From assembly GCA_028281235.1 (NCBI GenBank), contig JANQKG010000047.1, forward strand, positions 17,714 to 81,713: a DNA stretch of 64,000 bases, in the 5' to 3' direction. The notes beneath the pieces were generated by a model. That model was not told where the DNA came from. It was given only the letters and a program-made list of their open reading frames with translations, and did no database searches. A program made the position numbers and the translations under genes. The stretch's first letter is position 1, and each line of letters begins with the position of its first letter. The stretch comes from Afifellaceae bacterium. GTDB taxonomy: Bacteria; Pseudomonadota; Alphaproteobacteria; Rhizobiales; Afifellaceae. Positions 50,326 to 62,929 of this stretch are shown piece by piece.

Positions 50326-52872
50326 GTGGCGCAATCCAGCCAAGGCGAATCGGATAGATCAGTGCTGATGCGGCAAGACGGGACCGGGCGGAACGACGGG
50401 GCGCGATCCGGTCGAGGTCGTTTGGCGCTCCTGACGGCGCTCGTCATCATTCTCGTCGGAGTGGCGAGCAGCTACCTGATCCTTCCCGCGCCAGTGGCAA
50501 ATCTTGTGGTGCTCGCCTGTATCGGCGTTCTCTCCACGATCGGCGTGGTGGCATTGTTCGCCTTTTCCGCCGGGGTCCTGTCCTGGGGGGCGGCGCCGGC
50601 GCGTCCCGTCGATCCTGACGGCCCGTCGCAGGTTCTTCTAGAGAACATGGCCGAAGGCGTCATGATGACGACCGCCGACGGAACGCCGCTTTGGGCCAAC
50701 AGCGCATTTCTCAGGCTGACCGGCGCCGCCAGCCAAGGCGACCTGCACTCTATCGAGCGGCTCTTCTCCGACAATCCGGATGCTGCGGAGGCCGTGCACC
50801 GGCTCGCTGTCGCCGCCGATCAGAACCGCCGCGCCACGGAAGAGATCCGCATGCCCGGCGGCATCCTGGGCCGCAGGAGCGAGGCGCGCTGGTATCGCGT
50901 GCGCGTGACGCCGGCGAGCGGCGTCGACGGCCGCATCGGCTGGCTCGTCGCCGACATCACGCGCGAGCGCGAGCACCAGGAGAACATCTTTCAGGAACTG
51001 CAGAACGCCATCGATTATCTCGACCACGCGCCGGCGGGCTTCTTCTCATTGGAGCCGGACGGGCGCATTCGTTACCTGAACGCCACCCTTGCGGAATGGA
51101 TCGGCATCGACCTCGCCGAGTTTGAGCCGGGTGCGGCGCAGATCCGCGAGCTTGTGACTGTGGAAGGGTTGTCGGTGATCCAGGCGGCCGGCCGCAAGGG
51201 CGCAGAATCGGAAGCGCTGGACATCGACTTGGTGCGCACCGACGGCACGCGGCTCCCGGTTCGCCTCATCCATCGCGTGCCCGTGGCGCCCGACGGGACG
51301 ATCGGCGCGTCGCGTACGCTGGTGCTTGACATGCGCGGTAGCGATGACCGCGAAGCCGGGCGGCTCGCCGAGGCGCGCTTCGCCCGCTTCTTCAACAATA
51401 CGCCCATGGCGATCGCCTCCGTCGATGGCGAAGGCCGCATTGCGCTGACCAATGCGCGCTTCGTCATGTTGTTCGGCAAGGCCGGCGCCGCCGGCAGGCC
51501 GTTGACCGAGCTGGTTCAGGACAGCGATCGCGCCGGGCTTGCCGCGGCGGTCGATGCGGCACTCTCCCGCCAAAGCGAGATTCCCGCCGTCGACGCCAGC
51601 CTGGCGGAGGACGCCGAGCGTAGCGCGCGGTTCTTCGTCAGCCCCATCCTGGAGGCCGATGAGGGCCAGGACGCCGCCGTCATCTATGCGCTGGAGACGA
51701 CCGAGCAGAGGGCACTGGAGACGCAATTCGCGCAGAGCCAGAAGATGCAGGCCGTCGGTCAGCTCGCCGGTGGCATTGCGCACGACTTCAACAATGTGCT
51801 GACCGCCATTATCGGCTTCTCTGACCTGCTTCTTACGAGCCACAGGCCGACCGATCCGTCCTTCCAGGACATCATGAATATCAAGCAGAACGCCAACCGC
51901 GCCGCCGGTCTGGTGCGGCAATTGCTGGCGTTCTCGCGGCGTCAGACGCTGCGGCCGCAATTGCTGCAGCTGGCCGACGTGCTCAGCGAAACATCGGTTC
52001 TGCTTGACCGTCTGCTCGGTGAGACGATTGAGCTCGATGTCGTGCGGGGGCGTGACGTGTGGCCGATCAAGGCCGATCTCAATCAGCTTGAGCAGGTCAT
52101 CGTGAACCTCGCCGTCAATGCGCGCGACGCCATGCCGGACGGCGGCAAGCTCTCCATCCGCACGTCCAACGTGACGGAGGAGGATAGCGCCAGGTTCCGC
52201 GAGCAGGGCTTCAAGCCCGGCGAATACGTTCTCCTGGAGGTCGCCGATACCGGGATCGGCATGTCTCAGGAGGTGATGGACCGCATCTTCGAGCCGTTCT
52301 TCTCCACCAAGGAGGTCGACAAGGGCACCGGCCTCGGCCTCTCCACGGTCTACGGCATTGTCAAGCAGACCGGCGGTTTCATCTACGTCGATTCCAAGCC
52401 GGGCGAGGGCACGACATTCCGCATTCTCCTGCCGCGCCACGTGCCGCTCCCCGACGAGGTCGTGGAGGAAAGCGACCGCCCGCCGGCGCCGACCGACCTG
52501 ACCGGCAGCGCCAACATCCTGCTGGTGGAGGACGAGGAGGCGGTGCGCGCCTTTGCCGGTCGGGCGCTCTCCGCTCGCGGCTATAACGTCCACCAGGCCG
52601 CCTCCGGGCCGGAGGCGCTGGACCTCCTCAAAGGCCTCGACGAGCCGCTCGATCTGGTGATCTCCGACGTTGTCATGCCGGGCATGGACGGCCCGACCCT
52701 GATGCGCGAGCTCAGGCGCCGGCAGCCCGATGTGAAGATCATCTTCATCTCCGGCTACGCGGAGGACGCGTTCCAGCGCAACCTGCCGGAAGAGGAGAGC
52801 TTTCAGTTCCTGCCGAAGCCGTTCTCGCTGAAGGAACTGGCTACCACCGTGAAGGCGACGCTGGAAGCCTGA
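50326..52872 (+). CDS. cckA: Hybrid sensor histidine kinase CckA
   Basis: 848 residues: two membrane segments (about 25-50 and 55-80), PAS domains, a HisKA domain with GGIAHDFNN (phospho-His near residue 486), a HATPase domain (NLAVNARDAMP, DTGIGMS, GTGLGLST) and a C-terminal receiver with phospho-Asp near 781 (VISDVVMPGMDGP). CckA phosphorylates ChpT to control CtrA and the cell cycle in alphaproteobacteria. The start is a GTG with no strong ribosome-binding site; an ATG at 50368 is the alternative. Confidence 0.93.
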   Translation: MAQSSQGESDRSVLMRQDGTGRNDGARSGRGRLALLTALVIILVGVASSYLILPAPVANLVVLACIGVLSTIGVVALFAFSAGVLSWGAAPARPVDPDGPSQVLLENMAEGVMMTTADGTPLWANSAFLRLTGAASQGDLHSIERLFSDNPDAAEAVHRLAVAADQNRRATEEIRMPGGILGRRSEARWYRVRVTPASGVDGRIGWLVADITREREHQENIFQELQNAIDYLDHAPAGFFSLEPDGRIRYLNATLAEWIGIDLAEFEPGAAQIRELVTVEGLSVIQAAGRKGAESEALDIDLVRTDGTRLPVRLIHRVPVAPDGTIGASRTLVLDMRGSDDREAGRLAEARFARFFNNTPMAIASVDGEGRIALTNARFVMLFGKAGAAGRPLTELVQDSDRAGLAAAVDAALSRQSEIPAVDASLAEDAERSARFFVSPILEADEGQDAAVIYALETTEQRALETQFAQSQKMQAVGQLAGGIAHDFNNVLTAIIGFSDLLLTSHRPTDPSFQDIMNIKQNANRAAGLVRQLLAFSRRQTLRPQLLQLADVLSETSVLLDRLLGETIELDVVRGRDVWPIKADLNQLEQVIVNLAVNARDAMPDGGKLSIRTSNVTEEDSARFREQGFKPGEYVLLEVADTGIGMSQEVMDRIFEPFFSTKEVDKGTGLGLSTVYGIVKQTGGFIYVDSKPGEGTTFRILLPRHVPLPDEVVEESDRPPAPTDLTGSANILLVEDEEAVRAFAGRALSARGYNVHQAASGPEALDLLKGLDEPLDLVISDVVMPGMDGPTLMRELRRRQPDVKIIFISGYAEDAFQRNLPEEESFQFLPKPFSLKELATTVKATLEA

Positions 52873-52967
52873 TGCATATCAGCCCTTTGAAGTGGGCTGC
52901 GGGATATCACGCTCTACTCAATCTTTGATTGTGGCGCTGGATTGCGATTCTGGTATGAGGTTTGTGG

Positions 52968-52985
52968 CGGGCGAGTCTTCGCCCG
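52968..52985 (+). promoter_or_regulatory. Leader hairpin upstream of first small peptide gene
   Basis: CGGGCGA-GTCT-TCGCCCG, a 7-bp stem with a GTCT loop, 32 bases before the ATG. The second copy (53399-53416) keeps the loop and shows compensating base changes in the stem. Confidence 0.6.
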
Positions 52986-53017
52986 GCGTCCTGCAAGACA
53001 GGATAGGAGCGGCGCAG

Positions 53018-53215
53018 ATGAACATGAAAGACGCGGCAGACGAGTCGAGGCGGCGGCACGAGCATGGCGACCTGTCCGGCACGACCGGCGTGAGCCCCGA
53101 TGGCGAGCGCAGACCCTGGACCACGCCGGTCTTGTGTGACCTTTCAACTGGCATCCCCAAGGCTGAGGGTAACCCTGGCGGCCCGAGTTTCGACCCAAGC
53201 GCTTTTGATTCGTGA
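53018..53215 (+). CDS. Small peptide with RiPP-precursor-like layout, copy 1
   Basis: 65 residues from ATG 53018, which follows AGGAG by about 8 bases. The sequence opens MNMKDAADESRRRHEHGDLS and then has PWTTPVLCDLSTGIPKAEG before a Gly/Ser/Asp-rich end. A highly similar gene follows at 53446. The WxxPxLxxL pattern resembles leader regions recognised by PqqD-like RRE domains in RiPP pathways, but no modifying enzyme is in this window. No known family is assigned. The alternative is a small regulatory protein. Confidence 0.65.
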   Translation: MNMKDAADESRRRHEHGDLSGTTGVSPDGERRPWTTPVLCDLSTGIPKAEGNPGGPSFDPSAFDS

Positions 53216-53398
53216 GCAGAGCGACGGATATCAGTCCGTGTGAACGGATTTGAGCGGCATGAAGCCAGCCGCGATGGCGGGGGGCTTAAAACGCATTTTC
53301 TGATCGGGCCGCGATCGCTTGTCCGGAGCCCCGGATGTCGAGCGCTATTCAATCTTAAGTTGTTGTGTCCGTTGGGATTCTGGTTATGAATACCTGAC
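53216..53398 (+). repeat. Spacer and start of duplicated leader
   Basis: No gene seen. From about 53340 onwards the sequence repeats the leader of the first peptide gene (ATTCAATCTT ... GATTCTGGT), showing that leader and gene were duplicated together. Confidence 0.6.
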
Positions 53399-53416
53399 TG
53401 AGCGAGTCTTCGCTCG
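53399..53416 (+). promoter_or_regulatory. Leader hairpin upstream of second small peptide gene
   Basis: TGAGCGA-GTCT-TCGCTCG. Compared with 52968-52985, a G-C pair has become A-T on both sides of the stem and a C-G pair has become T-G, so pairing is kept while sequence changed. It lies 29 bases before the ATG. Confidence 0.6.
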
Positions 53417-53445
53417 ATATCCTGCAAGCGGAAGGGGCGGCGCAG

Positions 53446-53640
53446 ATGGACATGAAAGATGTGGCAGACGAGTCGAGGCGGCAGCACGAGCATGGAGACC
53501 TGTCCAGCGAGAATCGCGTGAGACCCGATGGTACGCCCTGGACGACGCCGGTCCTGTGTGACCTTTCAACCGGCATTCCCAAGGCTGCTGGGCCTGGCTC
53601 ATCCGTAATTTTCGACGGCATTTCGTTCGGCAACTCGTAG
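53446..53640 (+). CDS. Small peptide with RiPP-precursor-like layout, copy 2
   Basis: 64 residues, paralogous to the protein at 53018-53215: MDMKDVADESRRQHEHGDLS, then PWTTPVLCDLSTGIPKAAG. The first two-thirds is nearly identical, while the tail after PG is different (SSVIFDGISFGNS against GPSFDPSAFDS), which is the pattern of a conserved leader and a changing core. GGAAGGGG precedes the ATG. Co-transcription with copy 1 is uncertain since each has its own leader. Confidence 0.65.
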   Translation: MDMKDVADESRRQHEHGDLSSENRVRPDGTPWTTPVLCDLSTGIPKAAGPGSSVIFDGISFGNS

Positions 53641-53770
53641 GGTGTTAGCCGTCTGAGCGTCTGGGCACAGCAGCCACGATTGTTAGCGTGGGTTGAAGTC
53701 GCCACGGTGCCGTCTAGGCTGATTGTATTCCAACTTACCGGCAAAACACACGCCTTAGGCGCCGTGCTAT

Positions 53771-53785
53771 GTTCCCACTATGTTC
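53771..53785 (+). promoter_or_regulatory. LexA (SOS) box upstream of recA
   Basis: GTTC-CCACTAT-GTTC matches the alphaproteobacterial LexA consensus GTTC-N7-GTTC. A TTGACT -35-like hexamer follows at 53786-53791 and GATAAA lies 16 bases further on, so LexA would cover the promoter. A second imperfect site (reverse complement GTTT-N7-GTTC) is at 53801-53815. Confidence 0.85.
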
Positions 53786-53868
53786 TTGACTATCTATGAG
53801 AACATAGGATAAACAAAACGCTCTTGAAGCGGCGCCGGCGGGTCTTCCGCTGGCCAGAGGGGGATGCC

Positions 53869-54951
53869 ATGGTGAGCCCATTGCGAGTCGTCGAAGGTTC
53901 TAAGGACAGTATGGATAAGACGAAGGCGCTGGACGCCGCGCTCAGCCAGATTGAGCGGGCCTTCGGCAAGGGCTCCATCATGCGGCTTGGCCGCGACGGC
54001 CAGGTGGTCGAGATCTCCACCATCTCCACCGGCTCGCTCGGTCTCGACATGGCGCTTGGCGTTGGCGGCCTGCCGCGCGGGCGCATCGTGGAGATTTACG
54101 GGCCGGAATCCTCCGGCAAGACGACGCTGGCGCTGCACACGATCGCGGAGGCGCAGAAGATTGGCGGCATCTGTGCTTTCGTTGATGCAGAGCACGCGCT
54201 CGACCCGATCTATGCACGCAAGCTTGGCGTCGATCTCGACGAGCTTCTGATCTCACAGCCCGATGCCGGCGAGCAGGCCCTGGAGATTGCCGACACGCTG
54301 GTGCGGTCTGGCGCCGTCGACGTGCTTGTCGTGGATTCCGTCGCCGCGCTGACGCCGCGCGCCGAACTGGAAGGCGAGATGGGCGATTCGCTGCCCGGCA
54401 TGCAGGCACGGCTGATGAGCCAGGCGCTCAGGAAGCTCACCGCCTCCATCTCGCGCTCCAACACGATGGTCATCTTCATCAACCAGATCCGCATGAAGAT
54501 CGGCGTGATGTTCGGCAGCCCGGAGACCACGTCCGGCGGCAATGCGTTGAAGTTCTACGCTTCCGTCCGGCTCGACATTCGCCGCATCGGCGCAATCAAG
54601 GAGCGCGACGAGGTGGTCGGCAACCAGACGCGCGTAAAGGTGGTCAAGAACAAGCTGGCGCCGCCCTTCAAGCAGGTGGAGTTCGACATCATGTATGGCG
54701 AGGGCGTGTCCAAGACCGGCGAGTTGCTTGATCTCGGCGTGAAGGCGGGCATCGTTGAGAAATCCGGCGCCTGGTTCTCCTATGACAGCCAGCGTCTCGG
54801 GCAGGGCCGGGAGAACGCCAAGCAGTTCCTGAAGGAGAACCCCGACATGGCGGGTGAAATCGAGCACGCGATCCGCCAAAGCGCCGGTCTGATCGCCGAA
54901 CAGCTTGAGGGCGATGAATCCGCTGAACCCGACGAGGCGGCGGAGGGGTAG
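53869..54951 (+). CDS. recA: Recombinase A
   Basis: 360 residues from ATG 53869; rhizobial RecA proteins have a similar short leader before [14 protein letters not shown]. Walker A is GPESSGKT (78-85); VVDSVAAL is Walker [13 protein letters not shown] is the loop L1 region. RecA forms filaments on single-stranded DNA and triggers LexA self-cleavage. The SOS box upstream shows it is part of the regulon. Confidence 0.97.
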   Translation: MVSPLRVVEGSKDSMDKTKALDAALSQIERAFGKGSIMRLGRDGQVVEISTISTGSLGLDMALGVGGLPRGRIVEIYGPESSGKTTLALHTIAEAQKIGGICAFVDAEHALDPIYARKLGVDLDELLISQPDAGEQALEIADTLVRSGAVDVLVVDSVAALTPRAELEGEMGDSLPGMQARLMSQALRKLTASISRSNTMVIFINQIRMKIGVMFGSPETTSGGNALKFYASVRLDIRRIGAIKERDEVVGNQTRVKVVKNKLAPPFKQVEFDIMYGEGVSKTGELLDLGVKAGIVEKSGAWFSYDSQRLGQGRENAKQFLKENPDMAGEIEHAIRQSAGLIAEQLEGDESAEPDEAAEG

Positions 54952-55363
54952 GGCGCAGGGCGGCTTGGCGCGATCCGTAGCCCGCATGGAGCGTAAGCGA
55001 AATGCGGGGGCGCTCGCTTGCACACCTTCTCGTTTGTCATCCCGCAAGCGGCGCGCAGCGACGCTTTGCGGGACCCATAGCCATCGGATCATGCGATGAG
55101 ATATCCGGCTTTGAGCCTTGCGCCGCTCTGTGGGTGTTCATAGGTCCCGGCCTTGACCTGGCGGCCAAGCTGGGATGACAGACGAGAGGTCGGAGTGTAG
55201 CCCGCATGAAGCGCAAGCGAAATGCGGGGAGCGTCGCGCCTGGCTCTCTCAAAATCCTCCTTTGCTGGACAGCCCTTAAGCCCGCGGTCTAAATGCAGCC
55301 GAATCAAGGGGCTGGGCCGATCAATCGCCGCTGCGCGGGTGGTTGGTGCCGGGCAGAGGTGAG
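54952..55363. repeat. Intergenic repeat cluster between recA and alaS
   Basis: 412 bases without a gene. Two copies of a TAGCCCGCATG(G/A)AGCG..AAGCGAAATGCGGGG unit (about 54978-55010 and 55198-55229) flank a 148-bp unit with TTGTCATCCCG and GGGATGACA ends (55033-55181). The alaS promoter presumably lies in the last 130 bases. Confidence 0.75.
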
Positions 55364-58033
<2,670 letters not shown>

Positions 58034-58056
58034 GCCCAAGGGGGCCACGGCGTTAT

Positions 58057-58376
58057 AACCCTCTCCTTGAGGGAGGGTCGAAAGCGGCAAAGCCGCTTTC
58101 GGGGAGGGGTGAGCGACGTTCCTCCGCTGATCAACCACTCTCCGCCTCCCGAAGTTTGCTGCGGCTTCGCCTCGCAAACTCCGACCTCCCCACAAGAGGG
58201 GGGTTACGGGGCTGCGTCACACATTTCGTTTGTCATCCTGGTTCGGCCGAAGGCCGAGACCGGGATCCATGAACACCTGCGGATGAGATGAAGCAGAGCG
58301 CGTTCCTCACCCGGCTTGCTCCGGTGGTTATGGATCCCGCACAGCGTCGCTGTCGCGCCGCTCGCGGGATGACAAG
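58057..58376. repeat. Composite palindromic repeat mosaic, second locus
   Basis: No gene seen in this stretch. Same parts and order as 24222-24573: CCCTCTCCTTGAGGGAGGG with CGAAAGCGGC...GCCGCTTTCGG, then CTCCCGAAGTTTG...CAAACTCCGACCTCCCC, then a unit with TTGTCATCC and GGGATGACAA ends (58228-58376). Confidence 0.75.
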
Positions 58377-58461
58377 AAGGGGAGTGTGCGAGCAAGCCTC
58401 AGCATTTCGCCGTCGCTTCAAGCAGGCAATGGGATCAGACGGCGGGCGCAACCGCCTGAAA

Positions 58462-58866
58462 TCAGATCCGCGCAGGAAGCTCTCTCTCGCCACTTGGCAG
58501 GCAATCGACGGGCTCGCTGACGGACAAAATCCGCCCATCGCCGTCAAGGGCAAGAACCAACACGGCGTCCGCGCCGGCGCCGGCCAAGCCATGCTCGACA
58601 GCCACCGACGCGCCATCAGGGCCATGCCGGAGCGCCAGCGTCACGAGATTCACATCGGGCTGAGCAACCAGCAAATCCTGCTCCGCCGCCAATGGGAGCG
58701 CACAGGCGGTGCCGTCGAAGCTTGCCTTTTGCAGCGTCGCGTCGGAAGGCGCTGCCACGACGATCGGCGCGCCGCGCGGACCGCTGAGAAGGTCGGGCCC
58801 GAGGAGGACCATCGCTGCGCCCAGGCCTAAGATCGGCAGCGCCGACCCGAAGAGCATGCGAATCAT
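58462..58866 (-). CDS. Hypothetical small secreted or membrane-anchored protein
   Basis: 134 residues with a hydrophobic N-terminus (MLFGSALPILGLGAAMVLLG). The rest contains VNLVTLALRHGPDGASVAVEHGL and has no recognised domain. Two Cys (ACALPL and DCLPSG) could pair in the periplasm. It lies alone between repeats and icd on the same strand. Confidence 0.65.
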   Translation of the reverse strand: MIRMLFGSALPILGLGAAMVLLGPDLLSGPRGAPIVVAAPSDATLQKASFDGTACALPLAAEQDLLVAQPDVNLVTLALRHGPDGASVAVEHGLAGAGADAVLVLALDGDGRILSVSEPVDCLPSGERELPARI

Positions 58867-58943
58867 CGAAAGCCTCCAGAAAAGGAACCGACTCCGCTCC
58901 TATATAGGCGGCAGGGGCCCTGACGTAAGGCCCTTTGCGGGCC

Positions 58944-60155
58944 TCAGCCCATCGCTTTCTGTAAATTTTCGTCGACCTTGTCGAGGAAGCCCGACGTGGA
59001 GAGCCACGGCTGATCGGGCCCCACAAGAAGCGCTAAGTCTTTGGTCATAAAGCCGGATTCGATCGTCTCAATCGTCACGTGCTCCAGCGTGTCGGCAAAG
59101 CGCGTCAGGGCCTCGTTCCCGTCAAGTTTACCGCGATGGGCAAGACCGCGCGTCCAGGCGAAGATCGACGCGGTCGAGTTGGTAGAGGTTTCCTTGCCCT
59201 CCTGGTGCAGCCGGTAATGGCGCGTCACGGTGCCGTGAGCGGCTTCCGCCTCAAGCGTCCGCCCATCCGGCGACATCAGGACGGAGGTCATCAGGCCGAG
59301 CGAGCCGAACCCCTGCGCCACCGTGTCGGACTGCACGTCGCCATCGTAGTTCTTGCACGCCCAGACATAGCCGCCGGACCATTTCAGCGCCGCCGCAACC
59401 ATGTCGTCGATCAACCGGTGCTCATAGGTGATGTTCTTGGCGTCGAATTTCTGGCGGAACTCCGCGTCGAAGATTTCCTGGAAGATATCCTTGAAGCGCC
59501 CGTCATAGGCTTTGAGGATCGTGTTCTTCGTAGAGAGGTAGACCGGATATTCGCGCGTCAGGCCGTAATTGAACGAGGCGCGCGCGAAGTCGCGGATCGA
59601 CTCGTCGAGATTGTACATCGCCATGGCAATGCCGGAGCCGGGCGCGTCGAATACCTCGCGCTCGATGACTTCGCCGTCCTCTCCTTCGAACCTGACGGTC
59701 AGCTTGCCCTTGCCGGGAAACAGCAAGTCGGTGGCGCGGTATTGGTCGCCGAAGGCGTGGCGGCCGATGATGATCGGCTTGGTCCAGCCTGGCACCAGGC
59801 GCGGCACGTTGCGGCAGATGATCGGCTCGCGGAAGATGACGCCGCCCAGGATGTTGCGGATCGTGCCGTTCGGCGAGCGATACATGCGCTTCAGCCCGAA
59901 CTCCTCTACGCGCGCTTCGTCCGGCGTGATGGTGGCGCATTTCACGCCGACGCCGGCTTCCCGGATGGCGTTGGCTGCGTCCACCGTCACCTGGTCGTCG
60001 GTGGCGTCGCGATGCTCGATGCCGAGGTCGTAGTAGCGCAGCTCGATATCGAGATAGGGATGAATCAGCTTGTCTTTGATGAACTGCCAGATGATCCGGG
60101 TCATCTCGTCGCCATCGAGTTCTACGACGGGGTTTGCGACCTTGATCTTGTCCAT
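58944..60155 (-). CDS. icd: NADP-dependent isocitrate dehydrogenase
   Basis: 403 residues from ATG 60155. [22 protein letters not shown] opening, [13 protein letters not shown] (substrate serine loop), YDGDVQSD metal site and [11 protein letters not shown] are those of the eukaryote-like homodimeric NADP-IDH. It converts isocitrate to 2-oxoglutarate in the TCA cycle and makes NADPH. Its promoter lies in the 173 bases shared with the divergent trmJ-like gene. Confidence 0.96.
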   Translation of the reverse strand: MDKIKVANPVVELDGDEMTRIIWQFIKDKLIHPYLDIELRYYDLGIEHRDATDDQVTVDAANAIREAGVGVKCATITPDEARVEEFGLKRMYRSPNGTIRNILGGVIFREPIICRNVPRLVPGWTKPIIIGRHAFGDQYRATDLLFPGKGKLTVRFEGEDGEVIEREVFDAPGSGIAMAMYNLDESIRDFARASFNYGLTREYPVYLSTKNTILKAYDGRFKDIFQEIFDAEFRQKFDAKNITYEHRLIDDMVAAALKWSGGYVWACKNYDGDVQSDTVAQGFGSLGLMTSVLMSPDGRTLEAEAAHGTVTRHYRLHQEGKETSTNSTASIFAWTRGLAHRGKLDGNEALTRFADTLEHVTIETIESGFMTKDLALLVGPDQPWLSTSGFLDKVDENLQKAMG

Positions 60156-60328
60156 CAATCGAAGCCTTTCTGAAGCGCGCCGCATCTGGCGCGGGAAGGT
60201 GGGAATTTGGCGGGGCAGCGCCCTATAGCAAAGCTATTAAGGGTCGCCAACCAAGGCCCGCGGCGGCAAGTCTGCTGGCTCGGGCCCGCCGGCTCTGCTA
60301 CCTGAGCGGTTTTCTCAGAGAGGTTGCT

Positions 60329-61123
60329 ATGGCCGCTGCCGGCGCGTTGCCTCCAAATGCGCTTCAAGGGCCCGCCATCGTCCTGGTTGAGCCGCAGCTC
60401 GGCGAGAATATCGGTGCTGCGGCGCGCGCCATGGCCAATTTCGGGCTGACGGATCTGCGCCTTGTCGCGCCGCGCGACGGCTGGCCGAGCAGAAAGGCGC
60501 GGGCGGCCGCCAGCGGTGCCAGCGCCATCGTTGACGGCGCGCGCATCTTCAACAGCACCGAAGAGGCGGTTGCCGATCTGAACTTCGTCTATGCGGCCAC
60601 CGCCCGCAGCCGCGACCTGCCCAAACAGGTGGTCGGGCCGCGCGAGGCCGTGGAGACCCTGCGCGAGCGCGCGGCTGAGGGGCAGGCGGCCGGCGTGCTC
60701 TTCGGCCGCGAGCGCTGGGGGCTGACCAACGAGGAGGTTGCGCTCGCTGATTGCATCGTCACCTATCCGGTCAACCCCGCCTTTGCCTCGCTCAACGTCG
60801 CACAGGCGGTGCTGCTCCTGGCTTACGAATGGCTCGCCGCCGGCTTGGACGGCGCACTGCCGACGCGTGACGCCTTTCAGGAGATGGATATCACGCCCGC
60901 GCCCAAGGCGCATCTCCTTGGCCTCATGCGACATCTTGAGGAGGCGTTGGAGTCGACCGGCTATTTCCGCACCGAAGACATGAAGCCGACCATGGTGCAG
61001 AACCTGCGTGCGCTCTTGCAGCGCGCCGGCTTCACGCGCGATGAGATCGACGTGCTGCACGGCGTCGTCGCAGCACTTGAACGGCAGCGCGGGCGGCGCG
61101 ACGACGGAGCGTCGGATGGGTGA
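60329..61123 (+). CDS. trmJ: SpoU/TrmJ-type RNA 2'-O-methyltransferase
   Basis: 264 residues, SPOUT knot family. [24 protein letters not shown] (quoted in part) is motif 1, [14 protein letters not shown] motif 2 and [16 protein letters not shown] motif 3 (the knotted SAM site). TrmJ methylates position 32 of tRNAs. The 3' end overlaps the murI start by 8 bases. Confidence 0.9.
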   Translation: MAAAGALPPNALQGPAIVLVEPQLGENIGAAARAMANFGLTDLRLVAPRDGWPSRKARAAASGASAIVDGARIFNSTEEAVADLNFVYAATARSRDLPKQVVGPREAVETLRERAAEGQAAGVLFGRERWGLTNEEVALADCIVTYPVNPAFASLNVAQAVLLLAYEWLAAGLDGALPTRDAFQEMDITPAPKAHLLGLMRHLEEALESTGYFRTEDMKPTMVQNLRALLQRAGFTRDEIDVLHGVVAALERQRGRRDDGASDG

Positions 61124-61931
61124 GGGCGAAGGCCGCTCCGGCCCGATCCTCGTCTTCGATTCCGGCGTCGGCGGGTTGTCTGTGCTCTCCGCCATCCGCA
61201 CCAGGCTCCCCGATGCGCGCTTCGTCTACGTCGCCGATGACGCCGCCTTTCCCTACGGCGACTGGGAGGAGGCGGTGCTTTGCGATCACATCGTGGCGCT
61301 GATGGGTGACCTCATCGCCGCTCATGATCCGGCTGCGATCGTCATTGCCTGCAACACGGCCTCCACGCTGGTCCTGCCGTCGCTCCGCGAACGCTTCTCC
61401 GTGCCCTTTGTCGGCACCGTGCCGGCGATCAAGCCGGCGGCGGAGCAGACCAGGAGCGGCGTAGTCGCCGTTCTCGCCACGCCCGGCACGATGAAGCGCG
61501 ACTATACGCGCGATTTGATCCGCTCGTTTGCTGGCGCGTGCCATGTCCGCCTGGTCGGCGCGCCGGGCCTTGCCGCGGAGGCTGAGGCGCTGATGCGCGG
61601 CGAACCGGTCGATCATGGGCGGATCGCGGAGGAGATCGCGCCGTGCTTTGTGGAGATCGACGGCCGCTGCACGGACATCGTGGTGCTCGCCTGCACGCAT
61701 TATCCGTTTCTTTCGGAGGTCTTGGCGGGGTTGGCGCAATGGCCCGTGACGTGGCTCGATCCGGCGCCGGCCATCGCCCGGCGCGTTGCGACGGTGGTTG
61801 GCGGCGCCGAAGTGGCGGGCGATGCGCCGTCCTTCGCCATCTTCACCAGCGGCGGAGAGCCGTCCGCCGGTCTCCGGGCGCTGCTTGCCAAGAGCGCGTT
61901 GATTGCCGGCAACACGCCTGCCGTGCCTTGA
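61116..61931 (+). CDS. murI: Glutamate racemase
   Basis: 271 residues from ATG 61116. [24 protein letters not shown] (Cys of one proton-transfer side) and LACTHYPFL (the other Cys) are present. It makes D-glutamate for peptidoglycan. The start overlaps trmJ by 8 bases, so the two are translationally coupled. Confidence 0.95.
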   Translation: MGEGEGRSGPILVFDSGVGGLSVLSAIRTRLPDARFVYVADDAAFPYGDWEEAVLCDHIVALMGDLIAAHDPAAIVIACNTASTLVLPSLRERFSVPFVGTVPAIKPAAEQTRSGVVAVLATPGTMKRDYTRDLIRSFAGACHVRLVGAPGLAAEAEALMRGEPVDHGRIAEEIAPCFVEIDGRCTDIVVLACTHYPFLSEVLAGLAQWPVTWLDPAPAIARRVATVVGGAEVAGDAPSFAIFTSGGEPSAGLRALLAKSALIAGNTPAVP

Positions 61932-62065
61932 GAGCCGCGGTTTGACAGAGCACGCCAAAGCCCCTAAGTGACCGCGCGACGCTGGCTTTCTCAGCGCCAT
62001 TCGCACCCGTGGGGTTTTTCCGAACAATCGGATATGGCGTGCTCCGCCGACCCCTGTCGGCCGCG

Positions 62066-62117
62066 GGACCGTTTCGGTCCTGAGGCAGAGGATGGGCGCG
62101 TTTCGATACGCGAAACG
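62066..62117 (+). promoter_or_regulatory. Two hairpins in rpsD leader
   Basis: GGACCG-TTT-CGGTCC (62066-62080) and CGTTTCG-ATACG-CGAAACG (62099-62117) precede the GTAAGGA ribosome-binding site. S4 is an autoregulator in several bacteria, so a translational control element is possible; this is inference. Confidence 0.4.
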
Positions 62118-62131
62118 GTAAGGACGACAAG

Positions 62132-62749
62132 ATGAGCAAGCGCAATTCGGCGAAATACAAAATCGATCGCCGCATGGGCGAGAATATCTGGGGCCGCCCC
62201 AAGAGCCCCGTCAACAAGCGCGAATACGGACCCGGCCAGCACGGCCAGCGGCGCAAGACAAAGCTCTCCGACTTCGGCACGCAGCTGAAAGCCAAGCAGA
62301 AGCTGAAGGGCTATTACGGCAACATCTCAGAGAAGCAGTTCCACCGCATCTACACGGAGGCGGCGCGCCTGCGCGGTGACACGTCGGAGAACCTGATCGG
62401 CCTTTTGGAGTCACGGCTCGACGCGCTCATCTATCGCGCCAAGTTCGTGCCCACGCCGTTTGCCGCCCGGCAATTCGTTGGCCACGGCCACGTCACCGTG
62501 AACGGCAAGAGGGTCAACATTCCGAGCTATCGCTGCAAGGTCGGCGATGTGATCGAGGTGCGTGAAAAGTCCAAGCAGATGGGGCTGGTACTAGAGTCCG
62601 TCGAACTCGCCGAGCGCGATGTGCCGGATTATGTCGAAGCCGACCACAACAAGATGACGGCGCGCTACCTACGCCAGCCCGCCTTTGCCGATGTGCCCTA
62701 TCCGGTCGTGATGGAGCCCAACCTCGTGGTGGAGTTCTACTCCCGCTAA
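62132..62749 (+). CDS. rpsD: 30S ribosomal protein S4
   Basis: 205 residues. Begins [21 protein letters not shown] as in alphaproteobacterial S4; the S4 RNA-binding domain is at [18 protein letters not shown]. It nucleates assembly of the small subunit by binding 16S rRNA. GTAAGGA lies 8 bases before the ATG. Confidence 0.97.
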   Translation: MSKRNSAKYKIDRRMGENIWGRPKSPVNKREYGPGQHGQRRKTKLSDFGTQLKAKQKLKGYYGNISEKQFHRIYTEAARLRGDTSENLIGLLESRLDALIYRAKFVPTPFAARQFVGHGHVTVNGKRVNIPSYRCKVGDVIEVREKSKQMGLVLESVELAERDVPDYVEADHNKMTARYLRQPAFADVPYPVVMEPNLVVEFYSR

Positions 62750-62778
62750 CGGACAAGCGCCTGCGGCCGGCGCTGCTT

Positions 62779-62812
62779 AACCTCCCCCTTGAGGGGAGGG
62801 TTAGGGTTGCGC
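62779..62812. repeat. CCTCCCCC-TTGA-GGGGAGGG palindrome
   Basis: AACCTCCCCCTTGAGGGGAGGGTTAGGGTT, again of the GC-rich family related to the DUF559 cassette ends. It lies directly after rpsD and could act as a transcript end. Confidence 0.65.
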
Positions 62813-62929
62813 CCGAGCCTACAGGCAGCGAACGCGACTCCCGCTAAATCGCCCCGTTTCCGCCGCAAGTTTACCAAGCACTCGCCGCAAGACAGCGGGT
62901 GTTTGATTTTTATGCATAGTGGGAAGCGC

